From: Oscillospiraceae bacterium
GTDB lineage: Bacteria > Bacillota > Clostridia > Oscillospirales > Acutalibacteraceae
NCBI GenBank assembly: GCA_015066105.1
Contig: SVOY01000001.1
Coordinates: 372,001-436,000 of the forward strand
DNA length: 64,000 nucleotides
Reading direction: 5' to 3'
Below, in pieces: positions 16,731 to 25,944 of this stretch; the stretch's first letter is position 1, and every line of letters begins with the position of its first letter. The notes under the pieces are model-generated. The model did not search any database and was not told the DNA's origin. It was given only the letters and a program-made list of their open reading frames with translations. Made by a program: the position numbers and the translations under genes.

Positions 16731-19700
16731 ATGATGGATAAACGATATAAGATTATACTTTCAAGTAATAATTTATATAAAGAAATCGAACTTGCTCAGG
16801 ATGCACAGAGAGTAAAAGTCGGAACAACAATTGATTGTGATGTCAGATTAAGAAAAGATTTGTTTTTTGGTACTGTTGAACTGTTTTTTGTTAAAAACGG
16901 TGTAAACTGGTCTGTTCACTGTTCGGATAATTTGTACTTAACTGTTGGTGATATCAGAAAGTTGATGACCAAGAATTTGGTTCATGGTGATTCGTTGGAA
17001 ATTAAGTATCAGGAATCGGATAATTTATTGTTTGAACTTGATTTTTTGATTGATTTTGACGATGGAAAGAGAAAGTATGAGAGAATTATTGATGTATTAA
17101 GCGCATCAACGATTACCATTGGTACATCATCTACCAGTAACATTTGTTTGAATAGCCCATATGTAAAAAATGATGCTGTTACCCTTACAAAAAAAGGAAA
17201 TGCATATGTAGTTGATATCAAACAGACAACATACGGTGTTTACATAAACGGTAAAAAAGCTAAATCTAAAGATGTTCTTAATAACGGAGACTTTCTGTCC
17301 GTTTCTGATTTCTTCTTCTATTATAAAGATAATAAAATTTGGACACAGAAAAACTCAGGAATACAAGTTAATTCATTAAACTTTGAGGATAAGACGACGA
17401 TGAATTCTTATCCCAAATTTAATCGAAATACGAGAATAAAAACGGTTGTATGTAAGGATGATATTGAAATTCTCGATCCTCCAGCGGCACCTCAGAAGCC
17501 TAAGAATAACCTTCTGACAAGGCTTCTCCCTTCTATGGGTATGCTTATTGCGTCAGGCGTCATGGCATTTTTTGGTGGAGCTATGATCATTATGTCAGTT
17601 ATTTCTGCGGGAATGGCAATCTTTACTTCAGTACTCACTCTAAAGCAAGGTAACAAGGAATATAATCAGATCAGTGAAGAGAGGATTAAAAAATATAACG
17701 CTTATATTTCCAACAAGCGTAAAGATGTAGAAGCCTGCAGAGCTGATGAGAAAGCAGTGCTCGATAGCCTTTATATTTCTCAAGACGAAGAGATAAGATG
17801 TTTCGAAGCTTTTTCACCAGGCCTTTTTGATAGAACTCCTGAGGACAAGGATTTCTTGTCTGTCAAGCTTGGTGAGGGTGCAGTAGAGGCACAAAGACAC
17901 ATTAAGTATAAGAAACAGGAAAAACTTGAAATAGACGATGAATTGCAGGTGCTCCCAGGACAGTTATGTGACGAGTATAGATATATCAATAGTGCTCCTG
18001 TTGTATGTAGCTTTAAGGATGTAAATGCAGTGGGCATTGTTGGTGCATTGGAAGACAGATACAACATATTCAAGAACACAATCATTGATATTGCGGCTCG
18101 TCAGTATTTCAAGGACGTCAAGATGGTGTTTGTTGCGCAGGAGGACAATGCAGATAAGATTTATTGGCTTCGTATGTTGCCTCAGGTGTCTGTCGATGAG
18201 CAAAAAATCAAAACCGTTGTTACAGATAATGAGAGTAAAAATATAGTCTTTGAGTATCTATATAAGGAATTGACTCTTCGCCAGCAAACAAAAAAATACG
18301 ACAATCACATTGTCATTTTCCTTTTTGATGAATATGGATTCAAAAGCCATCCGATTTCAAAGTTTGTAGAGAAAGCCAAGGATTTAGGTGTTACATTTGT
18401 TTTCTTTGGCGCAACAACTGCAGATATTACTCTTGGTTGCGAAAGATTGATTTCCTTAAAGGGGGCAAACTCCGGCTGTATTATGCTGACAGAGGATAAT
18501 AGTAAGGCTACAGAGTTCACCTATACTCCTCTTTCTACTGAAGATGCGAAGAAGATAGTGGATTTAATGGCTCCTATTTATAGTGAGGAAATCTCACTGG
18601 AAGGCACTTTGACAAAGAGTATTTCGATGTTCGAAATGTTAAATATTTTGGCAGTAGACGATATTAACTTGGAAGAAAGATGGAAGACTTCTGAAGTTTA
18701 CAAGTCTATGGCTGCCCCGTTAGGCGTATCAAAAAGCGGTATGGTATATTTAGATCTGCATGACAAGGCACATGGTCCTCACGGTCTTGTGGCAGGTACT
18801 ACCGGTTCTGGTAAGTCTGAAATCTTGCAGACATATATTCTTTCTATGGCTACCTTGTTCCATCCTTATGAAGTGGGATTTGTAATTATCGACTTCAAAG
18901 GTGGCGGTATGGTTAATCAATTTAAGAACCTTCCACATTTGATGGGCGCCATAACAAATATCGATGGTAAGGAAATTGATCGTTCCTTGAAGTCGATTAA
19001 GGCAGAACTCCAAAAGAGACAAAGACTATTTGCAGAGGCAGAAGTTAATCATATTGACAAATATATACGTAAATTTAAAGGTGGAGAAGTAGCAATTCCG
19101 TTACCCCACTTGATAGTGATTGTTGATGAATTTGCTGAATTAAAAGCTGAACAGCCGGAATTTATGAAGGAACTTATATCGGCGGCTCGTATTGGTCGTA
19201 GTTTAGGTGTTCATCTTATTCTTGCAACGCAAAAGCCTTCTGGCCAGGTGAATGAGCAAATATGGAGTAACTCCAAATTCAAACTGTGTCTTAAGGTTCA
19301 AAGCCAAGAAGATAGTAACGAGGTTATTAAATCACCATTAGCAGCTGAAATTAAAGAGCCAGGCCGCGCGTATTTGCAGGTAGGAAACAATGAAATATTC
19401 GAACTATTCCAGTCTGCATACAGTGGTGCTCCCGAAAAGATGGATGATACCTCTATTAAGGAATTTTCAATTAGAAGTGTTTCCTCTTGCGGTAAGAGAA
19501 CTCCTGTTTATGTTCAGAAACGCAAAAAAGCAGATGGAATAAACACCACGCAGTTGGATGCTATTGTCGAATATGTAAATCTCTACAGTCAAAAGGAAGG
19601 CATTGAGAGATTACCTAACATATGTTTACCTCCGTTGGAGAGGTCCATTTCGGTACCAAAAGAATTGACTGTAAAAGGCAACAGTTATCCTATTGGTATT

Positions 19701-21230
19701 TACGATGATCCAGATACTCAATATCAGGGTGAAGCGTATTTTGATTTTGATTCTGATAATACAATCATTGTGGGAGCATCCCAAACTGGTAAGACCAATC
19801 TTCTTCAGCTTATTGTTAGAGAAATAGCATCACAAAAGAAGGCTAACGAAGCAAGTTTTTACATTATTGATTTTGGTTCAATGATTCTTAAGAATTTTGA
19901 GGAATTGAATCACGTTGGTGGTGTTGTTCTCTCTTCTGAAGAAGAAAAGTTAAAAAATTTATTTAAGCTCCTCTTACAAGAATTAGATGTCAGAAAAGAG
20001 AAATTGATGTCTGTAGGTGTCAGCTCTATATCTTCGTATAATGAAGCTGGTTACAACGATATTCCGCATCTGTACGTAATTCTTGAGAACTTTGCTGTAT
20101 TTAGAGAACTGTATGCGGATAAATATGAGGACGATTTCCTGTTCATTGCACGTGAAGGCATTACTTATGGTATTTCCTTAATTGTTACTGCGACCACTAC
20201 AAGTGGTTTCGGGTACAAATATATGTCAAATTTTGCAAACCATATTGCACTTACATGTAATGATAATTCGGAGTATTCTAATCTCTTTGATCGTTGCAGA
20301 ACTGAACCGAGCAATATACCTGGACGTGTTCTTGTTTGTTTCAATAAAGTTATTTACGAAGCTCAAACATATTTGAGCTTTGACGGAGAAAAAGAGATTG
20401 ATAGAATAAGTGCAATCAAAGCGTTTATTGCCGAACAAAATAACCGTAATGCCGGTTTACGAGCTAAACGCATTCCCGAGGTTCCGGATATCCTTGATCA
20501 ATCTTATATTTATGATAACTTTACGGTTAATGTTCAGAATCAGATTGCGGTTTCTCTTAACTACCAGCAGGTTGAGCCTGTATACTTTGACATTACATCA
20601 ATGCCTCAGCTTACGCTTGTTGGTAAATTGACGACAAATATGATAGGTTTTGAGAAGGCTCTTATTAACGAGATTAAGATGAGCTACTTTGACCGTCCTG
20701 CAGACGTATATATAATCGATTCTCTTTCCAGAGACCTGGCAAAATATGCAGAAGAACCTTTTGTGGAAGAATACTCGATTGATTACTCTATGTTGAGCAC
20801 GATCTTTGAGGATGTAACAAGCAAACTCGAAGAGAGATACGCAGAGGTATTGGAAGAAGGCCTTGAGGTCCTTGATAATAAGCCTTTACTGTTTGTGCTT
20901 ATAAATAACACAAGTGCCATCGAATACATTTCCACTTCAAAAGAACTTATGGCTATGTACACTTCGATTGTAACAAAGTATAAGGCTATGAAGGTGATGT
21001 TGGTATTTGGTGGTATTAATGATGAGGCAATAGGATACTCAAGCGGAGATCTTCTTAAGAAGTTAAAAGAAAACAAGAATGCTATGATCTTTACGAATCT
21101 TGCTGAACATAAGGTGTTCGATGTTCCGGCAGCATTTATTAGAGCAAATAAGAAACCTATTGATGCATCTCAGGGATATTATCTGCGCGAAACAGAAATT
21201 GTAAAGATTCGTTTTGCAAAGGAGGAATAA
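16731..21230 (+). CDS. essC: EssC/YukB-type FtsK/SpoIIIE secretion ATPase with N-terminal FHA domains
   Basis: A 1499-aa protein, the usual size for EssC/YukB. Residues 1-205 hold two FHA-like domains (the second with TITIGTSSTSNICL and GVYINGKK). Two membrane helices lie at about 267-303. Three ATPase modules follow: the first has Walker A GTTGSGKS (689-696), FKGGG, and Walker B ending VIVDEFAEL (DE 799-800); the second has GASQTGKT (1015-1022); the third (from about 1320, LTLVGKLTTN) is degenerate. This is the motor and substrate-recognition core of type VII secretion, which exports WXG100/LXG proteins. AAGGAG lies before the ATGATG start; the second ATG is also possible. The FHA domains make it a direct candidate reader for the phosphothreonine motifs encoded upstream. 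Confidence 0.95.
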   Translation: MMDKRYKIILSSNNLYKEIELAQDAQRVKVGTTIDCDVRLRKDLFFGTVELFFVKNGVNWSVHCSDNLYLTVGDIRKLMTKNLVHGDSLEIKYQESDNLLFELDFLIDFDDGKRKYERIIDVLSASTITIGTSSTSNICLNSPYVKNDAVTLTKKGNAYVVDIKQTTYGVYINGKKAKSKDVLNNGDFLSVSDFFFYYKDNKIWTQKNSGIQVNSLNFEDKTTMNSYPKFNRNTRIKTVVCKDDIEILDPPAAPQKPKNNLLTRLLPSMGMLIASGVMAFFGGAMIIMSVISAGMAIFTSVLTLKQGNKEYNQISEERIKKYNAYISNKRKDVEACRADEKAVLDSLYISQDEEIRCFEAFSPGLFDRTPEDKDFLSVKLGEGAVEAQRHIKYKKQEKLEIDDELQVLPGQLCDEYRYINSAPVVCSFKDVNAVGIVGALEDRYNIFKNTIIDIAARQYFKDVKMVFVAQEDNADKIYWLRMLPQVSVDEQKIKTVVTDNESKNIVFEYLYKELTLRQQTKKYDNHIVIFLFDEYGFKSHPISKFVEKAKDLGVTFVFFGATTADITLGCERLISLKGANSGCIMLTEDNSKATEFTYTPLSTEDAKKIVDLMAPIYSEEISLEGTLTKSISMFEMLNILAVDDINLEERWKTSEVYKSMAAPLGVSKSGMVYLDLHDKAHGPHGLVAGTTGSGKSEILQTYILSMATLFHPYEVGFVIIDFKGGGMVNQFKNLPHLMGAITNIDGKEIDRSLKSIKAELQKRQRLFAEAEVNHIDKYIRKFKGGEVAIPLPHLIVIVDEFAELKAEQPEFMKELISAARIGRSLGVHLILATQKPSGQVNEQIWSNSKFKLCLKVQSQEDSNEVIKSPLAAEIKEPGRAYLQVGNNEIFELFQSAYSGAPEKMDDTSIKEFSIRSVSSCGKRTPVYVQKRKKADGINTTQLDAIVEYVNLYSQKEGIERLPNICLPPLERSISVPKELTVKGNSYPIGIYDDPDTQYQGEAYFDFDSDNTIIVGASQTGKTNLLQLIVREIASQKKANEASFYIIDFGSMILKNFEELNHVGGVVLSSEEEKLKNLFKLLLQELDVRKEKLMSVGVSSISSYNEAGYNDIPHLYVILENFAVFRELYADKYEDDFLFIAREGITYGISLIVTATTTSGFGYKYMSNFANHIALTCNDNSEYSNLFDRCRTEPSNIPGRVLVCFNKVIYEAQTYLSFDGEKEIDRISAIKAFIAEQNNRNAGLRAKRIPEVPDILDQSYIYDNFTVNVQNQIAVSLNYQQVEPVYFDITSMPQLTLVGKLTTNMIGFEKALINEIKMSYFDRPADVYIIDSLSRDLAKYAEEPFVEEYSIDYSMLSTIFEDVTSKLEERYAEVLEEGLEVLDNKPLLFVLINNTSAIEYISTSKELMAMYTSIVTKYKAMKVMLVFGGINDEAIGYSSGDLLKKLKENKNAMIFTNLAEHKVFDVPAAFIRANKKPIDASQGYYLRETEIVKIRFAKEE

Positions 21231-21234
21231 GGCG

Positions 21235-21567
21235 ATGGCAGGTCAATTTGATTTCAAGCTTGATACGAGTGCATTCACAGAATCGGCAGAGGCAGCAAAA
21301 AAACTTGCCGAAACTTTGGAAGGCGCTATCGCAAAAGCTGACAAGGCTATAAACAATCTGTATGATGTTTGGGCTGGCAAAGGCCGAAACGAGTTCGAAA
21401 AAAAATATAAAATTTTCGAGCAACAGGTTGCAGACATTAAAAATGGTCTTTGGGATTTATATGAGGATATCGTTGCTGCCGAAGAAGGATATATACAAGC
21501 CGATACTGATGCAGCTAAGGCGATGGATGGTGTATCCGAGGGCGGTATATCCCTTAGTGATTATTAA
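21235..21567 (+). CDS. WXG100-family secreted protein (first)
   Basis: A 110-aa protein starting at ATG 21235, 8 nt after AGGAGG and 4 nt after the EssC stop; upstream extension is not needed. Helix-turn-helix hairpin layout with VWAGKGRNEFEKK in the turn, so the W-x-G motif is intact at about residue 43-45. The C-terminal half contains the hydrophobic/charged pattern ending EGGISLSDY. WXG100 proteins are exported as helical dimers by EssC-type ATPases and carry a C-terminal Y-xxx-D/E signal; here a short GYIQADTD segment could serve. Probably the EsxA-like structural substrate of this system. Confidence 0.9.
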   Translation: MAGQFDFKLDTSAFTESAEAAKKLAETLEGAIAKADKAINNLYDVWAGKGRNEFEKKYKIFEQQVADIKNGLWDLYEDIVAAEEGYIQADTDAAKAMDGVSEGGISLSDY

Positions 21568-21587
21568 TTGAAAAGGAGGCGAGAATC

Positions 21588-21989
21588 TTGGCTTACTCAG
21601 TAGAAACATTAAAGAGCTGGCGCCGTGATGCAAAAAGCAAAAGAAAAACTAACAAAAACCGCAGAGACGCTGTTAGAAAACCGTATGATAACGGTTGGAA
21701 AATGGATGATTACTACTCCAAGATTAAAAAGAAAGTAGAAGATTGCACCTCTGAATTAGAAAATGGCATTAAGGGTATGAGCTCTGTCCTGAACGGAAAA
21801 TGCAGTGCTATTGAAGATCACAGAGAAAAGCAATGTCTTACAAATCAGTATAATTTCTCACAAGCTCTTTCATACATGGCCAGTGAGATAAATCGTTGTC
21901 AGGGTAATATGGATTACTATGACGGAAAAATAGCCGATTACGAAAGGCAGATAAAGGAGCAAGGCGGAGTAATTCTGCCGTGGGAATAA
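21588..21989 (+). CDS. Small helical type VII-associated protein
   Basis: A 133-aa protein starting at TTG 21588, 8 nt after AGGAGG. It is basic in its first 60 residues and helical throughout, with a heptad-like pattern, and has Trp residues at 11 and 34 rather than a classical W-x-G. Size and position match the small helical partners (DUF5082/YwqI-like) that accompany LXG or long type VII substrates. It ends 3 nt before the next gene, so the two are likely translated together and their products may bind each other as partner/chaperone and substrate. Family assignment is tentative. Confidence 0.7.
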   Translation: MAYSVETLKSWRRDAKSKRKTNKNRRDAVRKPYDNGWKMDDYYSKIKKKVEDCTSELENGIKGMSSVLNGKCSAIEDHREKQCLTNQYNFSQALSYMASEINRCQGNMDYYDGKIADYERQIKEQGGVILPWE

Positions 21990-21992
21990 GAT

Positions 21993-23363
21993 ATGGGCAA
22001 AATAACAATTGACTATTCAGAAATAAATAGTGCGGCAAAGAAAGCCCGTTCTGCTTCTGGATATTTTGAAGATTTCGAAGAGGAACTCGAGAAGAAAGTT
22101 TCAAAAAAACTTAGTGGACTACCTGGTTCTGACAGTAAGGGCAATATTGGAAATGCAAAGAGTGTCGTTTCTTCAAAGATTAAAGAACTTAGGGAAAAAA
22201 AGAAATACTATTCCGATTTAGCCTCAAGTCTCGAAAAACTTGCGGATAACATTGAGTATGAAGAGAAAAGTGTTGTTACTGACGTAAGATACATTGCAAC
22301 TGAGGCACTTGAGCTAAACAGACAGTCTAAATGGCAAGCATTCTGTCAGTGGGCATATGGAACATTTTGTGTTGATATGCTGAACTGGAATCCTATTACT
22401 CGCTTTATCGGTAATGGTATAAAGAAAGGCCTTGATTGGGTTCAAGAAAAAGGAACTAAAATTGTTGACTGGTTTAAACATGGTGAAGGCAAATATTATT
22501 TAGGAATTGCACTTGACGCCTTAGCAGTTGTTGGCGCAATTGCTGGTACAGTTGCTGCAATTGCTTTAGCTGTTGCCACGGGTGGTGCTGCAGCTCCTTT
22601 GGTGGTTGCAGCGGTTGCCTCGACTATTGGTACAGTAATGACAATGGTTGATTCTGGTTTCTCAATTTATAATAAGGTTAAAGCCTTAAAGGTTGAAAAG
22701 GAAACCGGTGATCCTGGACGTGCACGTTATTACGGTAACATCAGCGGTGTCAGCGATACAATTGATAAGACAGATATGGGTGGAAAAACCGCCAACGATG
22801 TGTGGGGCGTTGTAGGAACGGGATATGATGTGGTTCATGTTGCAGCAGACATTACGGCCGTTGTTTCTGGTACAATCGGTGCTGCTGGATTATCCGGACA
22901 GGCAGTAAAAAATCCCGTAACCGGAAAGTTTGAACTTAAAACTACATATGATCCTACAAAGATTAAGGGTAACCTGAAGAGCACTTTCCTTGAAAAAATT
23001 GGTTTCCGAAATAACGGTGGAAAATGGACATTTAACATCAAGAATTTGTTCAGTACAAAACGGCCTACAGGAACAATGCCAAGAACCGATATATTTAAGA
23101 AAGATATTATTGGTGACAAAATTGGAGATACGACATATAAGACAATCAATAAGATTAAAAAGTATGCGGGTCTTCCCGGTAAATACTATAAAAAGGCGAC
23201 ACAGATTGAGAAGATATTATTGCCGGATAGTTCTGATTATGATAGGTTTAAAAATGTAATGAAATATATTGGTGGAACGGATTTTAATATATCCTCTCCT
23301 GTTAGTGATTTTAATGATACTGTATTAGAAATAATTGATACTGTTATTGATATAGCATCGTAA
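21993..23363 (+). CDS. Probable type VII secreted substrate (LXG-like N-terminus, hydrophobic middle)
   Basis: A 456-aa protein. Residues 1-110 form long helices similar in arrangement to LXG/WXG-class substrates. Residues 170-225 are strongly hydrophobic and Gly/Ala-rich (AVVGAIAGTVAAIALAVATG and following), as seen in the central part of many type VII effectors. The remaining 230 residues are basic and Gly-rich with no toxin motif that I recognise (no HNH, no ADP-ribosyltransferase triad, no peptidase motif). No adjacent gene looks like a dedicated immunity gene, though the 2-TM product at 23375 could be one. The start 3 nt after the previous stop has a weak ribosome site, implying coupling. 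Most likely an exported effector or structural substrate. Confidence 0.72.
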   Translation: MGKITIDYSEINSAAKKARSASGYFEDFEEELEKKVSKKLSGLPGSDSKGNIGNAKSVVSSKIKELREKKKYYSDLASSLEKLADNIEYEEKSVVTDVRYIATEALELNRQSKWQAFCQWAYGTFCVDMLNWNPITRFIGNGIKKGLDWVQEKGTKIVDWFKHGEGKYYLGIALDALAVVGAIAGTVAAIALAVATGGAAAPLVVAAVASTIGTVMTMVDSGFSIYNKVKALKVEKETGDPGRARYYGNISGVSDTIDKTDMGGKTANDVWGVVGTGYDVVHVAADITAVVSGTIGAAGLSGQAVKNPVTGKFELKTTYDPTKIKGNLKSTFLEKIGFRNNGGKWTFNIKNLFSTKRPTGTMPRTDIFKKDIIGDKIGDTTYKTINKIKKYAGLPGKYYKKATQIEKILLPDSSDYDRFKNVMKYIGGTDFNISSPVSDFNDTVLEIIDTVIDIAS

Positions 23364-23374
23364 GGAGGGTGTTT

Positions 23375-23944
23375 ATGCAATCTTATGAAGTAAATCAAAG
23401 CAAACGAAAAAAAGCAATTAAACAGGTTGTAAAGACAAATGTTAAAACCGCAAAGAGCGGTGTGAAGTTCTGTTATGGACTAACATGGTTTCTTAGAATT
23501 CTAGCTGTTTTTTTAGGATTGGCAAACATTCTTTACGTTGTTTTTTTCAGCAGTTATGTTGTTGACATCATTTTCTTGATTATGACATTCGGCTTTCCGT
23601 ATGGCTTATCCTTCTTGTCGGCAACCGTTTATATTATTTCTGCCGGAGGAGAATATCGACTGAGAAGAAGAGAAACAATTACTTTTGCAAATGGTGGCTT
23701 TGTCTACAGTTATCATGACGATCGTGTTGGCCTCTCTGATGCTATCTTTGCTTTCAATGTTCTCTATGAGAATATTAGTAAGTACGATTACGATGATAAG
23801 ACAAAAATCCTTACTTTATATGGAAAAATCATCGGTGACACCTATGAAAATGGCGAATTAAAAGCATCTGATGAATACAATGAGATATCACTTCTTGATG
23901 TGTATGATTTCAGTGTGAAACAATTGTTAGACGAAAACTGTTAA
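23375..23944 (+). CDS. Two-TM membrane protein (possible immunity or accessory protein)
   Basis: A 189-aa protein from ATG 23375, 6 nt after AGGAGG; an upstream GTG at 23369 overlaps that site. A basic N-terminus (KRKKAIKQVVK) is followed by two membrane helices (about 32-52 and 57-83) and a soluble C-terminal domain of about 100 residues rich in beta strands. Same general design as the proteins at 25945 and 32858 (YcxB-like layout). It follows the probable secreted substrate directly, the place where immunity proteins of type VII toxins often lie, but no toxin domain was seen, so this remains a guess. Confidence 0.7.
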   Translation: MQSYEVNQSKRKKAIKQVVKTNVKTAKSGVKFCYGLTWFLRILAVFLGLANILYVVFFSSYVVDIIFLIMTFGFPYGLSFLSATVYIISAGGEYRLRRRETITFANGGFVYSYHDDRVGLSDAIFAFNVLYENISKYDYDDKTKILTLYGKIIGDTYENGELKASDEYNEISLLDVYDFSVKQLLDENC

Positions 23945-23960
23945 TGTGGAGGAAAGAGAA

Positions 23961-25250
23961 ATGCAAAATGTAACAGAAAATTCTCTTGATTTAATTAATC
24001 AAGGTTGTGCATTAATGGCGCAACAGCAATATGAGCAAGCTTTAGAAAAGTTTTTGCTCGCACAAAAGGACTCGCCTAAGTATATTGACTGCTATGTTAA
24101 CTTGGGTAATGTTTATTCGTGCTTAGAAAAATATGATGACGCTCTTGAGAACTTTAAGAAAGCACTGATGCTTGATGAGAAATCATCGACGGTACTCTTT
24201 GATATCGGAAACATCATGTACCTAAAGGGAGACAAGGTTGAGGCTGTCAAATATTATAACAAGGCCGACGAGTGCGGCGACTTGACAGCGGACATGTATG
24301 ATGTAATTTCCGGTCTGTTTATTGATGAGCATGACTATGTGCAAGCACTTCGATATATCAATCGTGCCATTAAGCTTGATCCTATGAATGGCGAGTATTA
24401 CCTTGAAAAGGCTAAAATCTTTATTGATCAGCAGAAGGCAACAGAAGCTCTGGAAACATTGCATGAACTCAACAAGCTGTTGCCAGATGCTTATGAAGCT
24501 TACGATATGCTCTCCGAAATTTATACAATCAAAAAGGACTACGATAATGCCCTTGGTATTGTGGAAAAGGGACTTGCTCGCTTCCCTGAAGACGTGAATC
24601 TCGCGTACCTGAAGCTGAAGGTATTGACAAGCTTTGAAAAAGACCAGGACGCCCATGCTTATATTTCTTCCTTAAAGGAATCAGGTGCGTATTATAAGCG
24701 CGAAACAGACTTCGCCCTCCTTGAAGCAGATGTATACTTACGAGGAAAGAACGTAGAAAAGGCAATCGAATGCTTAGAAGGTGCAGCCAAGGGGAACTAT
24801 AGTAATCAGCAGTTAGGTTTTGTCTTGTCAACTATCTACTTAAAGTCTGAGCAATTTGACAAGGTAATCAACATTGCTGAGAACATGCTTGCCGCAGAAT
24901 CTGAATTGTTCTACGCTGCCTCTGCTAAATTTTATCTTGCTCAGGCAAAATCTTTCCGTGGCGATGATGACGCGGAAAAAGTTCTTCGTGAAATTACTAA
25001 GGAATTCCGTCGTATTACAATTATGAATCCTTCCTTCTACGAGGGTTATGTTTACAGACTATTGGCACACAAAGCGTTGAAGGAATTCGACGAAGCACTT
25101 AACCTTGCTGAATACATGAAGAATCTTTTCCCTGATCGTCCGGATGGATATGTATTTAAGTACACAATCTATAAAGATATGAATGATCTGGAAAAGGCCG
25201 AACAAGAAAAGAGAGAGGCATTGAATATAGATTCTTCTTTCGTATTCTAA
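23961..25250 (+). CDS. TPR-repeat protein of the type VII locus
   Basis: A 429-aa protein starting at ATG 23961, 8 nt after GGAGG. Tandem 34-residue TPR units run almost end to end, for example YIDCYVNLGNVYSCLEKYDD followed by a segment with the same spacing, and again around MNGEYYLEKAKIFIDQQKAT. There is no signal peptide and no membrane helix, so it is cytoplasmic. TPR proteins are scaffolds; here between secreted substrates it could be a chaperone or an assembly factor for WXG100 cargo. It is immediately followed (10 nt) by a WXG100-like gene. Confidence 0.85.
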   Translation: MQNVTENSLDLINQGCALMAQQQYEQALEKFLLAQKDSPKYIDCYVNLGNVYSCLEKYDDALENFKKALMLDEKSSTVLFDIGNIMYLKGDKVEAVKYYNKADECGDLTADMYDVISGLFIDEHDYVQALRYINRAIKLDPMNGEYYLEKAKIFIDQQKATEALETLHELNKLLPDAYEAYDMLSEIYTIKKDYDNALGIVEKGLARFPEDVNLAYLKLKVLTSFEKDQDAHAYISSLKESGAYYKRETDFALLEADVYLRGKNVEKAIECLEGAAKGNYSNQQLGFVLSTIYLKSEQFDKVINIAENMLAAESELFYAASAKFYLAQAKSFRGDDDAEKVLREITKEFRRITIMNPSFYEGYVYRLLAHKALKEFDEALNLAEYMKNLFPDRPDGYVFKYTIYKDMNDLEKAEQEKREALNIDSSFVF

Positions 25251-25260
25251 GGAGGTTATT

Positions 25261-25551
25261 ATGGCAGATATTACCTACGATATCGATAAGTTGAAAAAAG
25301 CAAAAGAAGCAATAGATGATCTTATTGATAATCTAAATGATGACAACAAAAAACTCACGGAGGCCTTAGCTGATTTGAAAACTGGCTGGAAAACAGATAC
25401 AGGTACGAAATTCTTTGATGAACATAAGGATACCTGGACTGAATACGTGAAGAAGTATGTCAAGAAGCTCAAAGGAGTTAGCGATATGCTCCAAAAAGCT
25501 ATTGACAGATATGAAAATATCGGTAGTGAAGTGAAAAATCTTAAGGTTTAA
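25261..25551 (+). CDS. WXG100-like protein (second, W-K-T variant)
   Basis: A 96-aa helical hairpin protein with the turn sequence LKTGWKTDTGTKF. The Trp is kept but the usual W-x-G glycine is replaced (W-K-T), with another Gly at +4. AAGGAGG precedes ATG 25261. It forms an apparent pair with the W-Q-G protein 40 nt downstream, as EsxA/EsxB-like heterodimer partners do. It is highly charged and Lys-rich. Confidence 0.82.
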   Translation: MADITYDIDKLKKAKEAIDDLIDNLNDDNKKLTEALADLKTGWKTDTGTKFFDEHKDTWTEYVKKYVKKLKGVSDMLQKAIDRYENIGSEVKNLKV

Positions 25552-25590
25552 CACTTTATTATATACTTTAATTTAAAGGAGGTGAAAACA

Positions 25591-25875
25591 ATGGCAATCT
25601 ATGTTGAAAGAGAAGGTATTGAATCTTGTATCAAGAAGATTCAGGATGCTATTGAGCAGCTCCAGTCTGCAGCATCCGACATTGACAAGACAATGGGAGA
25701 ACTTCCGACATATTGGCAGGGTGCTGCTTATGACAAAGCATCTACTACTTATATTGACGAGTATCAGACATTGTTGACTAAAACTGTGCCTGACAGTGTT
25801 GATAGCTTTAAGCAGTTCATCAACGGTTGTAAGGATACGATCATTGATATTGATAACCAGCTTTCTGGACAGTAA
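25591..25875 (+). CDS. WXG100-family protein (third, canonical)
   Basis: A 94-aa protein from ATG 25591, with AAAGGAGGTG just upstream. Two helices flank a turn with PTYWQGAAYDKA, an intact W-x-G. The C-terminal helix ends near IIDIDNQLSG. Classical EsxA-like size. Last gene before a good intrinsic terminator, so it closes the secretion operon. Likely an exported dimer partner of the 25261 product. Confidence 0.9.
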   Translation: MAIYVEREGIESCIKKIQDAIEQLQSAASDIDKTMGELPTYWQGAAYDKASTTYIDEYQTLLTKTVPDSVDSFKQFINGCKDTIIDIDNQLSGQ

Positions 25876-25892
25876 CAATGAACTCAAATTTG

Positions 25893-25930
25893 CCTACCTG
25901 TCCTTAAATGGATAGGTAGGTTGTTCTTTT
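25893..25930 (+). terminator. Rho-independent terminator ending the type VII operon
   Basis: CCTACCTGTCC (25893-25903) pairs with GGATAGGTAGG (25910-25920), 11 bp with one G-U, loop TTAAAT, followed by TTGTTCTTTT. Confidence 0.85.
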
Positions 25931-25944
25931 AATAGGAGATGAAA

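Noticed and set aside
21214-21234. Earlier start for the first WXG100 protein
   Set aside because: It would overlap the EssC end and the AGGAGG site; ATG 21235 is perfectly spaced and gives a typical N-terminus.
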